Assembly (NCBI RefSeq): GCF_903970205.1
Contig: NZ_CAJCHS010000023.1
Coordinates: 1 to 38,069, forward strand
DNA: 38,069 bases
Direction: 5' to 3'
From: Nevskia soli
Lineage (GTDB): Bacteria > Acidobacteriota > Terriglobia > Bryobacterales > Bryobacteraceae
Part shown: positions 7,325 to 15,554 of the stretch, in pieces
Numbering within the stretch: the stretch's first letter is position 1
Layout of the letters: each line of letters starts with the position of its first letter
Translations under genes and position numbers: made by a program
The notes under the pieces: model-generated
Told to the model about the DNA's origin: nothing
Database searches by the model: none
What the model saw: only the letters and a program-made list of their open reading frames with translations

Positions 7325-10066
7325 ATGTTTTCAATTAACACAAACGTCGCTTCGCTGGAAGCCCAGAATTACCTCACTCAGACCAGTGCATTTCAACAGC
7401 AGACGATCGAGGAAGTGACATCGGGCTTGCGCATCGTTAATAGCGGTAACGACGCGGCCGGTTTGGCCGTCGCCAATGGCTTCGCGTCGGACGAAGCCGT
7501 ACTAACTCAGGGTATCGCTAACGCCAATGACGGGATCGGCCAGTTACAGACGGTCGACGGCGGCGAGAACAACATCTCGCAGCTGCTCGATCGCGCCAGC
7601 ACGCTGGCGACTCAGTCGGCTTCCGGCACGTTCACTGGAAACCGCGCCACCCTGAACAACGAATTCCAATCGGTGCTTACGGAAATCAATCGTGAAGCGC
7701 AGGCGATCGGCTTGAACCAGGGCGGCACTCTCGCGCAGAATCTGGCGTTATTTATCGGCGGCGGCCAGGGAACCACCGGCGCTTCCGCGGTTGCCAATGG
7801 CGAAGAGCAGCTCAATCTGTCCACCGCCACCGTCGATGCGAAGAGTCTGGGTCTGGTGGGTGTACAGGTGGTCGGAGGCACTGTCGGGACGACGGACATC
7901 GGCACGGGCTCGGCTACCAGCGTCCAGAACATCTTGAGCAACACCGCCAACACCGCGACCGAAACGCAGGCCGGATATACGACCTTCTATGTCAACGGTC
8001 CTGGTTTCTCCAGCACATCCGGCAACACCCAGGTCAAACTTTCCGTTAACCTCGCCGGCGTCACCGATACCGATACGCTGGTGAATGCCATCAACGCCGC
8101 GATCACCGCGACCGGGCAGGCAGGCAATCAACAGGCCACCGCATTCGCGAACGCGAATATCACGGCCAGTGCCAACACGGACTCGACCGGCAAGACCCAA
8201 TTGGTCTTCAGTTCGAGCGATAGCGCGTTCCAGGTGACCGGTGGCGATCAGGTTGCTAACGCACTACTCGGCAACTTCTCTTCAGGTTCGACTGGGAACA
8301 CGGCGAACCCCACCGTGGTGGGAGCGACTGCGGTGCAAACGACGGCCAGCGCGGCCGCCCCGTCCGTAACGCTCACCTTCCAGGGCGCCGGTTTAAGCAG
8401 TACGCAAACCGCAACTTTGGCCATCACGAGCGGCGAAACCCAGGCCGCGATGCTGGCGGGCGTTCAGAGCGCGATCGCAGCGAACACCACCCTCGCGGCG
8501 ACCGGCATCACCGCCAGCCTAAACGGGAGCGGCAAACTCGTTTTCACCGGTCCAGCAAGCCAAACCTTCACCGTCCAGGCCACCGGCGACACCAACAACA
8601 ATCTGGGTCTCGGCTCTTACGGCGTGGCCGGCACCTCCGTGACCGGCGCGGCCGGCGTAACGTCGAGCGCTTCCCAAGCCCTGCAGATTTCCGTAAACGG
8701 TGGGGCTTCCGTAAACCTAGGCACGCTTGCTAACGGTGGAAGCGCCGCAGCGGCCGCGGCTGCTATCAACACGGCCATTCAAAGCTCCTCTGACGCCGCC
8801 ACGCTACGTGAAGCCGGCATCACCGCGACGACCAGCACAATCGGCAGCGGCACGGCTGCGACCCTCGAGGTCGGGGGAAGCAACGGAGTTACATTCACCG
8901 CGGCTCCCGGAGCCGCCGGAAATAACACGACAGTGACATTTGTCGACCCCGGTGCCACCGCTTCTTTAGGGGTGACTGTCTCCGGCACCAATATCACGGT
9001 CAATCTCGGATACGCCAGTGGCGCAGTGACTTCCACGGCTCAGGACGTTATAAATGCGATCGCGGCAAACTCTCAGGCGTCGGCTTTGGTAACAGCAACC
9101 GCAACCGGAACCGCATCCACTGTTCAGGCGGCGGCTGTTTCCGCGAATCTGACTGGCGGAACCGACCCCACAGCAGTCGTGAAGCTCACTTCCGGAACGG
9201 GAGCCAGCTTCGCGGTCAATGCCGAGGGCGCATCCAATGCCTTCGGGTTCAACGCGTCCACCAGTTCAACAGGCGTTGCGACTGCGCTCGCCTCGCTGCA
9301 GAGCGGCTACGCGGCCGGGGCCGCGAGCGAAGTTCAGACGCAGGGTGAAAATCAGAGCAACACCAGCACCGGTAACAACGCCTTCACCTTCACTGCTCTA
9401 ACCAACGCGAACGATGCACAAACGGTCACCCTCTCCGCCGTCGACTCCGCCGGCAACTCCCACTCGATCAACGTCGGCTTGACCAGCTCGAATGCCGGAA
9501 CCCTCGATCAGGCGTTGGCGACCATCAACAGCGCGTTGCAGACCTCGAACGACACCACCCTGCAGTCCCTGGTAGCGTTCAAGCAACAGACCGGCACGAA
9601 CACCACGGAGGGCATCCAGTTCGCCAGCTCCGCCGCAACCTTCACCGCCAGCCTCGGCTCCACCGCAAACGGTGTCGGACTGAGCGATGACAATAACGGC
9701 AACCAGGTTCAAGGCGCGACGGATCTGCTCGCGTCCTCGATCTTCGGAACCGCGGGTACGGCAAACATCAGCAATGCGACCAGTGCGGCCGCTGCCGTTA
9801 CTGCTCTCACCAACGCGGTCACCATCCTTGGTAACGCGCAGTCGGTAATCGGTCGCGGTGAGAACCAGTTCCAATACGCAGCCAACCTCGCCGGATCGCA
9901 GCTCACCAGCGATCAGGCCGCCGAATCCCAGATCCGAGACGCCAACATCGCCCAGGAATCTGCGAACCTTACCAAGGCGTCCATCCAGTTGCAGGCCGGC
10001 GTCGCCGCCCTGGCGCAAGCCAATTCGGCGCCGCAGCAACTTCTCAGCCTGCTCCAAGGTCACTAA
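7325..10066 (+). CDS. fliC: Flagellin, unusually long (913 residues)
   Basis: The N-terminus (MFSINTNVASLEAQNYL, then SGLRIVNSGNDAAGLAVANG) and the C-terminus (RDANIAQESANLTKASIQLQ, ending SLLQGH) are the conserved D0/D1 helices of flagellin; they let subunits travel through the export channel and polymerise. Between about residues 160 and 810 lies a very long Ala/Thr/Ser/Gly-rich region with roughly five repeats resembling Flagellin_IN modules (for example TLVNAINAAITATG, MLAGVQSAIAANTTLAATGI, AAAAAINTAIQSSSD, ALATINSALQTSNDTTLQ). These probably form surface-exposed outer domains of the filament. Typical flagellins are 270-550 residues, so this is a giant form. The ATG has GGGAG seven bases upstream, a sigma-28-like promoter precedes it and a strong terminator follows. 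It diverges from fliD. Confidence 0.94.
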   Translation: MFSINTNVASLEAQNYLTQTSAFQQQTIEEVTSGLRIVNSGNDAAGLAVANGFASDEAVLTQGIANANDGIGQLQTVDGGENNISQLLDRASTLATQSASGTFTGNRATLNNEFQSVLTEINREAQAIGLNQGGTLAQNLALFIGGGQGTTGASAVANGEEQLNLSTATVDAKSLGLVGVQVVGGTVGTTDIGTGSATSVQNILSNTANTATETQAGYTTFYVNGPGFSSTSGNTQVKLSVNLAGVTDTDTLVNAINAAITATGQAGNQQATAFANANITASANTDSTGKTQLVFSSSDSAFQVTGGDQVANALLGNFSSGSTGNTANPTVVGATAVQTTASAAAPSVTLTFQGAGLSSTQTATLAITSGETQAAMLAGVQSAIAANTTLAATGITASLNGSGKLVFTGPASQTFTVQATGDTNNNLGLGSYGVAGTSVTGAAGVTSSASQALQISVNGGASVNLGTLANGGSAAAAAAAINTAIQSSSDAATLREAGITATTSTIGSGTAATLEVGGSNGVTFTAAPGAAGNNTTVTFVDPGATASLGVTVSGTNITVNLGYASGAVTSTAQDVINAIAANSQASALVTATATGTASTVQAAAVSANLTGGTDPTAVVKLTSGTGASFAVNAEGASNAFGFNASTSSTGVATALASLQSGYAAGAASEVQTQGENQSNTSTGNNAFTFTALTNANDAQTVTLSAVDSAGNSHSINVGLTSSNAGTLDQALATINSALQTSNDTTLQSLVAFKQQTGTNTTEGIQFASSAATFTASLGSTANGVGLSDDNNGNQVQGATDLLASSIFGTAGTANISNATSAAAAVTALTNAVTILGNAQSVIGRGENQFQYAANLAGSQLTSDQAAESQIRDANIAQESANLTKASIQLQAGVAALAQANSAPQQLLSLLQGH

Positions 10067-10104
10067 ACCTTAGCTCGCTCATAATTAATCAATCGAACTA
10101 ACCC

Positions 10105-10134
10105 GGGCGGGACTTTTCGGAGTCCCGCCCTTTT
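10105..10134 (+). terminator. Rho-independent terminator after fliC
   Basis: The 9-bp perfect stem GGGCGGGAC (10105-10113) pairs with GTCCCGCCC (10122-10130) around an 8-base loop and is followed by TTTTCT. It lies about 40 bases after the flagellin stop codon. Confidence 0.9.
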
Positions 10135-10137
10135 CTG

Positions 10138-10571
10138 TTCCAACTTGAACCGTATTCCGCAAATCGACTGCGAATCCCACCCGCCTTTTATGTGATATCC
10201 AGCCCAATTACCCTCTCGGCTTCTACAAAGTACCTTAAAAGATTTGACTTCCGGTCAAAAAAGATTTGACTTCCGATCAAAATTCAGTCACATTGAGTCA
10301 GCACCCACGCCTGTGGGTGATTCCGAATCGCCTGCCTGGGCGTTCTATCTTCCCTCCATCTCTACCTGGACTCAAGGCCGTAATCGGTGCTGGCGGCGAT
10401 TTCTGGTTCCGGGTGCACGATGGGAGCCTCGACTGGAATTTACTCGATGGTGGACTCTTTCTTTCCAAGCGCCGGTAGTCGCCGGTCGCCCCTCCGGGCG
10501 ATCATTCGCACGACGGCGGTGAGATCGTCTTTCGTGAGATTCCCGCTAGAGCCGAAAGTTAGGAGCTGACT
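10138..10571. other. Intergenic stretch without a convincing gene
   Basis: About 430 bases between the fliC terminator and the small membrane-protein gene. It holds a 22-bp tandem repeat with an internal dyad near 10237-10282. Several short overlapping frames between 10244 and 10569 have no plausible start signal or recognisable motif. The stretch may contain regulatory DNA for the downstream pair, or old gene debris. Confidence 0.4.
10237..10282 (+). repeat. Two-copy 22-bp direct repeat with an internal TTGAC/GTCAA dyad
   Basis: The unit AAAAGATTTGACTTCCGGTC (then AA) occurs twice with a period of 22 bases, differing at one G/A position. The first copy contains a perfect inverted repeat, TTGAC-N5-GTCAA; the second has TTGAC-N5-ATCAA. 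Two tandem dyads spaced about two helical turns apart look like a binding site for a dimeric regulator, upstream of the small membrane protein and actin-like pair. The repeat is seen directly; the function is inferred. Confidence 0.6.
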
Positions 10572-10724
10572 GTGATCCTGGCCGCAACCTGCATTCTTTT
10601 CACGATGTTCTTGGTAAAGCCCTGGCGCGCGAAGAAGCAGCACCCCTGGGGCCAGAATGACTTACGGAGAATGCGCCGGTTCTCCGATCGTGTACACGCG
10701 GACGAACGCTTGCCCCACGAGTAA
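10572..10724 (+). CDS. Small single-span membrane protein (50 residues)
   Basis: A GTG at 10572 is preceded by TAGGAG with six bases of spacing, one of the better ribosome binding sites in the window. The product begins with a hydrophobic segment (ILAATCILFTMFLV, residues 2-15) followed by a basic, polar tail (KPWRAKKQHPWGQNDLRRMR) and ends DERLPHE. This is the layout of a small inner-membrane protein with a short periplasmic N-terminus and a positively charged cytoplasmic tail. It ends 15 bases before the ATG of the actin-like gene on the same strand, so the two are probably cotranscribed. No family is recognised. It could be a membrane anchor or regulator for the actin-like protein; that is inference from position. 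Confidence 0.55.
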   Translation: MILAATCILFTMFLVKPWRAKKQHPWGQNDLRRMRRFSDRVHADERLPHE

Positions 10725-10739
10725 CCGCACAAATAATCC

Positions 10740-11744
10740 ATGTCAACCTCCCAACCCGAAAATACGCAGCCCATCGGTCTCGACGTTGGATCCAGTCGCG
10801 TCGTCGTAGCCCGTACCGTAGCCGGCAAGTATCAGTACGAGTCACAGCTGAATGCTTTCCTGGCGGTTCCGTACTCCAAGCTCACTGCGACGCTCCTCGA
10901 TAGCGATAACGTGCTTCACGCCGTCGAAGGTTCCGAAATCCTCGTGATCGGGTCGGCTGCGCAGCGTTTTGCCGAAGTCTTTCATGTCGCGATCCGGCGC
11001 CCGATGCGGCACGGGGTTCTCAACCCCCAGGAGCCGCACGCGATCGTGGTCCTGCGCTGCATTTTCACCAAGCTATTGGGCAAGTCGTCAGCCGAAGGTC
11101 AGAAAGTGTTTTTCAGTGTGCCGGCGCCGGGGATTTCGGGGGACCACGGCATTTCCTACCACCAAGCTGCTATCGGTCAACTTCTCAGCGAACTCGGCTA
11201 CAGCCCGACGCCTTTCGAGGAAGGGCTCGCGGTCGTGTTCGGCGAACTAGACGCATCAAACTTCACCGGCATCGGGATTTCTTGTGGGAGCGGGATGTGC
11301 AACGCATGCCTGGCGGTACTCTCAATGCCGGTGATTAGTTTCAGTATCTCCAAAGCCGGCGACTTTATCGATTCCCAGGCAGCCCTGGTAACCGGCGACC
11401 TAACCGACCACACGCGCCTTCAAAAAGAACAATCGTTCCGCATTAACGGTCTCGCGGGCGGCGACCGTACCAACAACGCGCTCAACGTTTACTACCAGGA
11501 AATGGTCGCTAACTTAGTAGAGTCGCTGCGCGGTCAGATCGCGTCCGGCAAGCGTTTACCTCGTATCGATAAGCCGGTTCCCTTGGTGCTTACCGGAGGT
11601 ACAGCCATGCCCAAGGGATTTCTTGAGTGCTTCGAAACCGCCTTGCGCTCGTCTGAATTTCCCCTCCGGTTGTCCGAGATCCGCGTTGCAGCCGATCCGC
11701 TCAACTCAACCGCGCGCGGAGCCTTGATGGCAGCACTCTGTTAG
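10740..11744 (+). CDS. Actin-fold (actin/HSP70/hexokinase superfamily) ATPase-like protein, divergent
   Basis: This 334-residue protein shows the signature blocks of the actin-like ATPase fold: phosphate-1 loop IGLDVGSSRVV (12-22), phosphate-2 loop GIGISCGSGMCNA (177-189) and adenosine-contacting segment LVLTGGTAMPKGF (282-294). The segment SPTPFEEGLAVVFGEL (155-170) fits the position of the conserved helix before phosphate-2. The length is close to that of MreB, ParM and MamK, but the sequence does not look like ordinary MreB, and the mreC/mreD neighbours are absent. It could be a filament-forming cytoskeletal protein or a non-polymerising relative such as a PilM/FtsA-type adaptor. It follows a small membrane-protein gene by 15 bases. 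The ATG at 10740 has no obvious ribosome binding site, so coupling to the upstream gene is plausible. Fold confidence is good; function is unknown. Confidence 0.75.
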   Translation: MSTSQPENTQPIGLDVGSSRVVVARTVAGKYQYESQLNAFLAVPYSKLTATLLDSDNVLHAVEGSEILVIGSAAQRFAEVFHVAIRRPMRHGVLNPQEPHAIVVLRCIFTKLLGKSSAEGQKVFFSVPAPGISGDHGISYHQAAIGQLLSELGYSPTPFEEGLAVVFGELDASNFTGIGISCGSGMCNACLAVLSMPVISFSISKAGDFIDSQAALVTGDLTDHTRLQKEQSFRINGLAGGDRTNNALNVYYQEMVANLVESLRGQIASGKRLPRIDKPVPLVLTGGTAMPKGFLECFETALRSSEFPLRLSEIRVAADPLNSTARGALMAALC

Positions 11745-11755
11745 GTCCGGCCGGC

Positions 11756-11793
11756 AAAAGAAAAAGGGTCAACTGCCCTCTGGCAATTGACCC
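11756..11793 (-). terminator. Rho-independent terminator for the 11.8-15.2 kb receptor gene
   Basis: GGGTCAA (11766-11772) pairs with TTGACCC (11787-11793), and an inner TGCC/GGCA extends the stem. On the minus strand the hairpin is followed by TTTTTCTTTT. It lies between the convergent actin-like gene and receptor gene. There is no T-run on the plus side, so it acts mainly for the minus-strand gene. Confidence 0.85.
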
Positions 11794-11816
11794 TCGTGCA
11801 AGCCCCCCATGACTAA

Positions 11817-14800
11817 CTAAAATTCGAATCGCCCCGTAACCACCATCACACGGCCCGATACCGCCGAGCCTTGGAACGCACCGTAGGCGCTTGTCGGAGG
11901 AATCGCCGTGCTGGTGATCATCCCCAACCCGGGAACCGCCACATTCGCGTTCGGATTAGCGAAGTTCGGATGATTGAACAGGTTATAAGCGCTGGCGCCG
12001 AACTGAAAGAAGATGTTCTCGCGAATGTTGATCTTCTTGTACAAGGAGAGGTCCACGTCGGTGTAACCAGGCCCGTAGAAGGAGTTGCGCGGGAAATTCC
12101 CGAACGCCGTCTCGTTTCCCGCGGTCACAAAATCCGAAGTACTGAAACACGCCGTATTTACCGCGGATGGCCCGCAAACACGGTTCGGATTTCCAACGAC
12201 CGTAGCTAGAATGTTACCGCTTAGGTAAGGCGATACCAAGCCTCCGAGTTCGCTATCTACAACACTAAATGGCGAGCCGGTGCGAACATAGAATTTCCCG
12301 CTGAGCGTCCACGCCGCCAACCAGTTCACTAAATGGTTATGCGGCTTGAACGGAGTGTCCCAGACAAAATCCGCTAGCAGGCTGTGACGCACGTCGTAAT
12401 CGGCATTGCTGTAGTTGTTAGTTACCGAAGGACTGTTTAGCGAAGTCTGCGAGAAGTTGTAATTATAAGGCAGACCGGAACCGCCGTTCGACAAAGTATC
12501 GAGCGCATGGCTCCACGTGTAATTGATCTGGCCCTGGAATCCATAGCTGAATGAGCGCCGGAACTGTACGGTCAAACCGTCGTAGTTCGAATAGCCCGAG
12601 TTAGTCAGCTGCGTGACCGTTCCGAAACGCGGATCCGGCTGGTCAACCGGGATGCCCGCAAACCCCGTCAGGCTTCCCGTGGATGTACCGGCGTTGGCAA
12701 ACCCGTTGCTCAGAAGCAGATCATATCCGTGGTTGCCCGCGTAGGTCGCCACCAGCACGCTTCTATGACCGAGCGGCTGCTCGATCTCGAAACTCCACTC
12801 AGCATATTTCGGGATGTGCAGCGTGGCCGGTATCGAGAAAAATCCGGGCGCCGAGAATCCGGGAACGCTGGCCGAGAGGCTCGCGAGAGTTGCGCCATTG
12901 GCGAATCCGCTCGCGAACGCGTTGTACGCCGCGGCTGCCTGACCCGGCGCCGTGGACGTAGAGGTTGCGCCTAGCGCTGCCACTGTTCCGCTATCCACGA
13001 AAGAACCGTAAAGGTTCGGCGCGTTGCTGAAGACACTGCTTACGATGAACCCCGGCGGCACATCGTCGAAGATGCCCCCTCCGGCTCGGAACGTTGGACC
13101 GTGCGCGCCCATCGGGCTGTATACGAGGCCGACTCGAGGCTGCGGCGTAACCGGATCGATTCCATAGTAAGCGTGAGTCAGGCCCGTCTCGATCGTCGAG
13201 TTATACGGGGTGTTGACGTTCGCTTGATACCCGGACGACGTAAAAGGTTCACTTAGCAGCGAGAAGCACTTGTCGAGGCAGCTCGGGTTGCCGGTGCGAT
13301 CCAGCCGCAGCCCATATGTAAGCTTTAGATTCGGACGGATCTGCCATTCATCCTGCGCATAAAAGCCCGCGTTATAGAAACGAATATGCGCAGCGGCGAG
13401 CGTCGAGAAGTTCTGGTAGTAATAGCTAAGTCCGGTAGAGTCTGCTCCCGTGACTCCATCCACGAACTGCGTCAGGCTGTTGAACGCGTAGAAACCGTTC
13501 AAGTCTTCCTGTAATCCGTGGTCGGTCACCTGATTCTTACGGTAGTTCAGGCCGAACTTCAGCGTGTGGCTGCCCTTGGTAAGAGAGATGTCGTCGATGA
13601 TTTGCCCCTGGCCTACGTCGCGCCCCTGCGGGAACGCGCCCCAATACACGCCCATCCCGTAGAAGCTACCTCCGTTGGCGCCGCCGTCTCCGAAATTCCA
13701 GTTTGTCGGAAACGCCGAAAGCGCCGCCGAGTCGCTAGCTGGACCGAAGATGGCGCTGTACCAGAGCACCGAACCGATGAAGTTGTTCACCGTAGTAGGC
13801 GAGATGATATAGGTCCAGTTCACCTGGCCTTCACGCTGCGGCTGTATGCTCTGTAAGTTGAATGTCGGATCGATCAGGTTCGTCCCGGTGGGTTGGAACC
13901 CATTGTCGGTCTTAAACCGGAAATTAACCTTGTTTTTCTCGTTGATGTTGTAATCCACGCGCGCGGTCATCAGCCATTCGCGGTTAGTATTCGATCCGTT
14001 AGCGACCCACGCGTCGGCGCAGGACACCGTCTGTCCAAAGATGCCGCCGCCCGGCGCTGTTACCGGCGCGAACCCGTTAGCGACGTTCGAAAACGAATTT
14101 CCGCAACCCAGATTGCCCGACGCGTCCTGCGTATTCAGACCGCCGGTTGTGACCGGCACGGCTGCCGCGTGCCCCGGAGCGTTGTTCCACAAATTGAAGG
14201 CATTCTGATACAGCGCAACCTGCGAAGGCTGAATCTGCGTCAGAATGTACTGCTGCAATTGCGGCGATGGAATGACGACAGTTCCCGTCGATGGCAGCGT
14301 ATATCGCAGTCCCTCGGAATCCATAAAGAAGAACAGTTTGTCCTTCTTAACCGGACCGCCGATCCTCGCGCCCCATTGGTTCGATACCGCCCGCGGCCGC
14401 GGCACGCCATTCGCGTTATTGAAGAAATCGTTGGCGTTCATGATATCGCCGTTGTAGTTATACAGTAAGTCGCCGTGAAAGCCGTTCGTTCCGGAGCGCG
14501 TGATGTAGTTGACCTGCGCGCCGGCCTGTCTCCCGTACTGCACGCTATACGCGTTCTGCACCACGGAAGCTTCCGCGACTTCGTTCGAACCCAGCAGCAG
14601 GTTGCTCGCGCCCGAGTTATTCAGGTTCAAGTAAGGATCGTTATAGTCGTTGCCGTTGATCGTAAATAGATTCGACGTGCCCGGCAGTCCATGCGAGCTG
14701 AAGTTACCGTAGCCGCTGCCCGTGCTGACCACAATCCCCGGCGCGGTAAAAGCTACGGTTGTCATGTCTCCGCCGGGTGCCGGTAGCTCTTCGACTTGCT

Positions 14801-15224
14801 TCGCGGAATAAGTCGAAGCTAGATTAGCTGTCTCCGTATCCACGAGGGCGGCGTCCGCGGTTACTTCAACCGTTTGTTGCGTAGCTTGTACCTTGGCCAC
14901 TAACTTAAGATCAAGTTGCTGGCCAACCTGGACCTCGACGCGGCTCAGATCCGACTTTAGAGAAGGTGAGACCGCGGATATCGTGTAAGGACCCGGTCGG
15001 AGGAAAGAAAAGTGAAACTGGCCGTTGGCGCCGGTCGTCTCATTTCGCATCTCGCCGGTTTCGGCGGATGTTAGGGTTACAGTGGATCCCGCCACGATGG
15101 CGCCCGTCGCGTCCATTACCGTGCCGACCAAGTCGCCGGTAGTTATCGTCTGGGCAACTAAGGTGGGTGACGCTGCCAACAGAAACGTCAGGAAAGACAG
15201 CGCAACAGATTGGCGTATTTTCAT
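11817..15224 (-). CDS. TonB-dependent receptor, Oar-like, with carboxypeptidase-regulatory-like N-terminal domain
   Basis: This 1135-residue outer-membrane protein starts with a signal peptide (MKIRQSVALSFLTFLLAASP, then TLVAQ). A carboxypeptidase-regulatory-like beta-sandwich follows at about 30-110 (GTVMDATGAIVAGSTVTLTS, then NGQFHFSFLRPGPYTISAVS). The plug domain (VEELPAPGGDMTTVAF, then a GYGNFSSHGLPGTSNLFTIN segment) spans about 130-250, and a long beta-barrel ends in phenylalanine (VVTGRFEF), as outer-membrane proteins do. Members of this Oar-like group are numerous in Acidobacteria and are thought to import glycans or peptides using TonB energy; no substrate can be read here. The ATG at 15222-15224 has AGGAG six bases upstream. 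A second receptor of the same class lies upstream on the same strand, separated by a terminator, so the two are probably separate transcripts. Confidence 0.9.
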   Translation of the reverse strand: MKIRQSVALSFLTFLLAASPTLVAQTITTGDLVGTVMDATGAIVAGSTVTLTSAETGEMRNETTGANGQFHFSFLRPGPYTISAVSPSLKSDLSRVEVQVGQQLDLKLVAKVQATQQTVEVTADAALVDTETANLASTYSAKQVEELPAPGGDMTTVAFTAPGIVVSTGSGYGNFSSHGLPGTSNLFTINGNDYNDPYLNLNNSGASNLLLGSNEVAEASVVQNAYSVQYGRQAGAQVNYITRSGTNGFHGDLLYNYNGDIMNANDFFNNANGVPRPRAVSNQWGARIGGPVKKDKLFFFMDSEGLRYTLPSTGTVVIPSPQLQQYILTQIQPSQVALYQNAFNLWNNAPGHAAAVPVTTGGLNTQDASGNLGCGNSFSNVANGFAPVTAPGGGIFGQTVSCADAWVANGSNTNREWLMTARVDYNINEKNKVNFRFKTDNGFQPTGTNLIDPTFNLQSIQPQREGQVNWTYIISPTTVNNFIGSVLWYSAIFGPASDSAALSAFPTNWNFGDGGANGGSFYGMGVYWGAFPQGRDVGQGQIIDDISLTKGSHTLKFGLNYRKNQVTDHGLQEDLNGFYAFNSLTQFVDGVTGADSTGLSYYYQNFSTLAAAHIRFYNAGFYAQDEWQIRPNLKLTYGLRLDRTGNPSCLDKCFSLLSEPFTSSGYQANVNTPYNSTIETGLTHAYYGIDPVTPQPRVGLVYSPMGAHGPTFRAGGGIFDDVPPGFIVSSVFSNAPNLYGSFVDSGTVAALGATSTSTAPGQAAAAYNAFASGFANGATLASLSASVPGFSAPGFFSIPATLHIPKYAEWSFEIEQPLGHRSVLVATYAGNHGYDLLLSNGFANAGTSTGSLTGFAGIPVDQPDPRFGTVTQLTNSGYSNYDGLTVQFRRSFSYGFQGQINYTWSHALDTLSNGGSGLPYNYNFSQTSLNSPSVTNNYSNADYDVRHSLLADFVWDTPFKPHNHLVNWLAAWTLSGKFYVRTGSPFSVVDSELGGLVSPYLSGNILATVVGNPNRVCGPSAVNTACFSTSDFVTAGNETAFGNFPRNSFYGPGYTDVDLSLYKKINIRENIFFQFGASAYNLFNHPNFANPNANVAVPGLGMITSTAIPPTSAYGAFQGSAVSGRVMVVTGRFEF

Positions 15225-15493
15225 TCTTCGCTCCTTTTGAGGCTTTGGAAAGCAACAACCGGCTGAGGGCCTAACAAGGCGGCATCAAAGCGTGCCACGG
15301 ACTGTTTTGGCGGACCGGAACTCAAGCTGCGAACTACGCTGCGTCGACGAGGATGGGCGCAAGTGCTGCATGTAAGTGCCCAATTTGGCAAACTAGTTAA
15401 AATCTGCTGGATAGCTCGGTTTGCCACACTAGATTTTATGGTTCTGCATAACCGAAAGACTGCCGGTTATGAATTTCGGAATTTGCAGCAGCC
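15225..15493. other. Intergenic spacer upstream of the first receptor gene
   Basis: About 270 bases between the receptor start and the terminator of the upstream receptor gene. It must hold the promoter for the 11.8-15.2 kb receptor, but no clear -35/-10 pair or operator was recognised. The short frames here have no coding features. Confidence 0.4.
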
Positions 15494-15541
15494 AAAAAAA
15501 AAGCCCGCCTCCGCCGCCGAAATCGGCGATTGAAGGCGGGC
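15494..15541 (-). terminator. Rho-independent terminator for the 15.6-19.0 kb receptor gene
   Basis: GCCCGCCT (15503-15510) pairs with AGGCGGGC (15534-15541), and an inner CCGCCGA/TCGGCG can extend the structure. On the minus strand the stem is followed by nine T residues (15494-15502). It starts about 14 bases after the receptor stop codon. Confidence 0.9.
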
Positions 15542-15554
15542 CCTTTGAACCCAA

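Noticed and set aside
9398-10063. A 221-residue minus-strand frame opposite the flagellin 3' end
   Set aside because: The plus strand encodes the conserved flagellin C-terminus here. The antisense product has no motif and no start signal.
10244-10569. Overlapping short plus-strand frames before the small membrane protein
   Set aside because: They have no ribosome binding site, motif or hydrophobic pattern, and several overlap each other in different frames.
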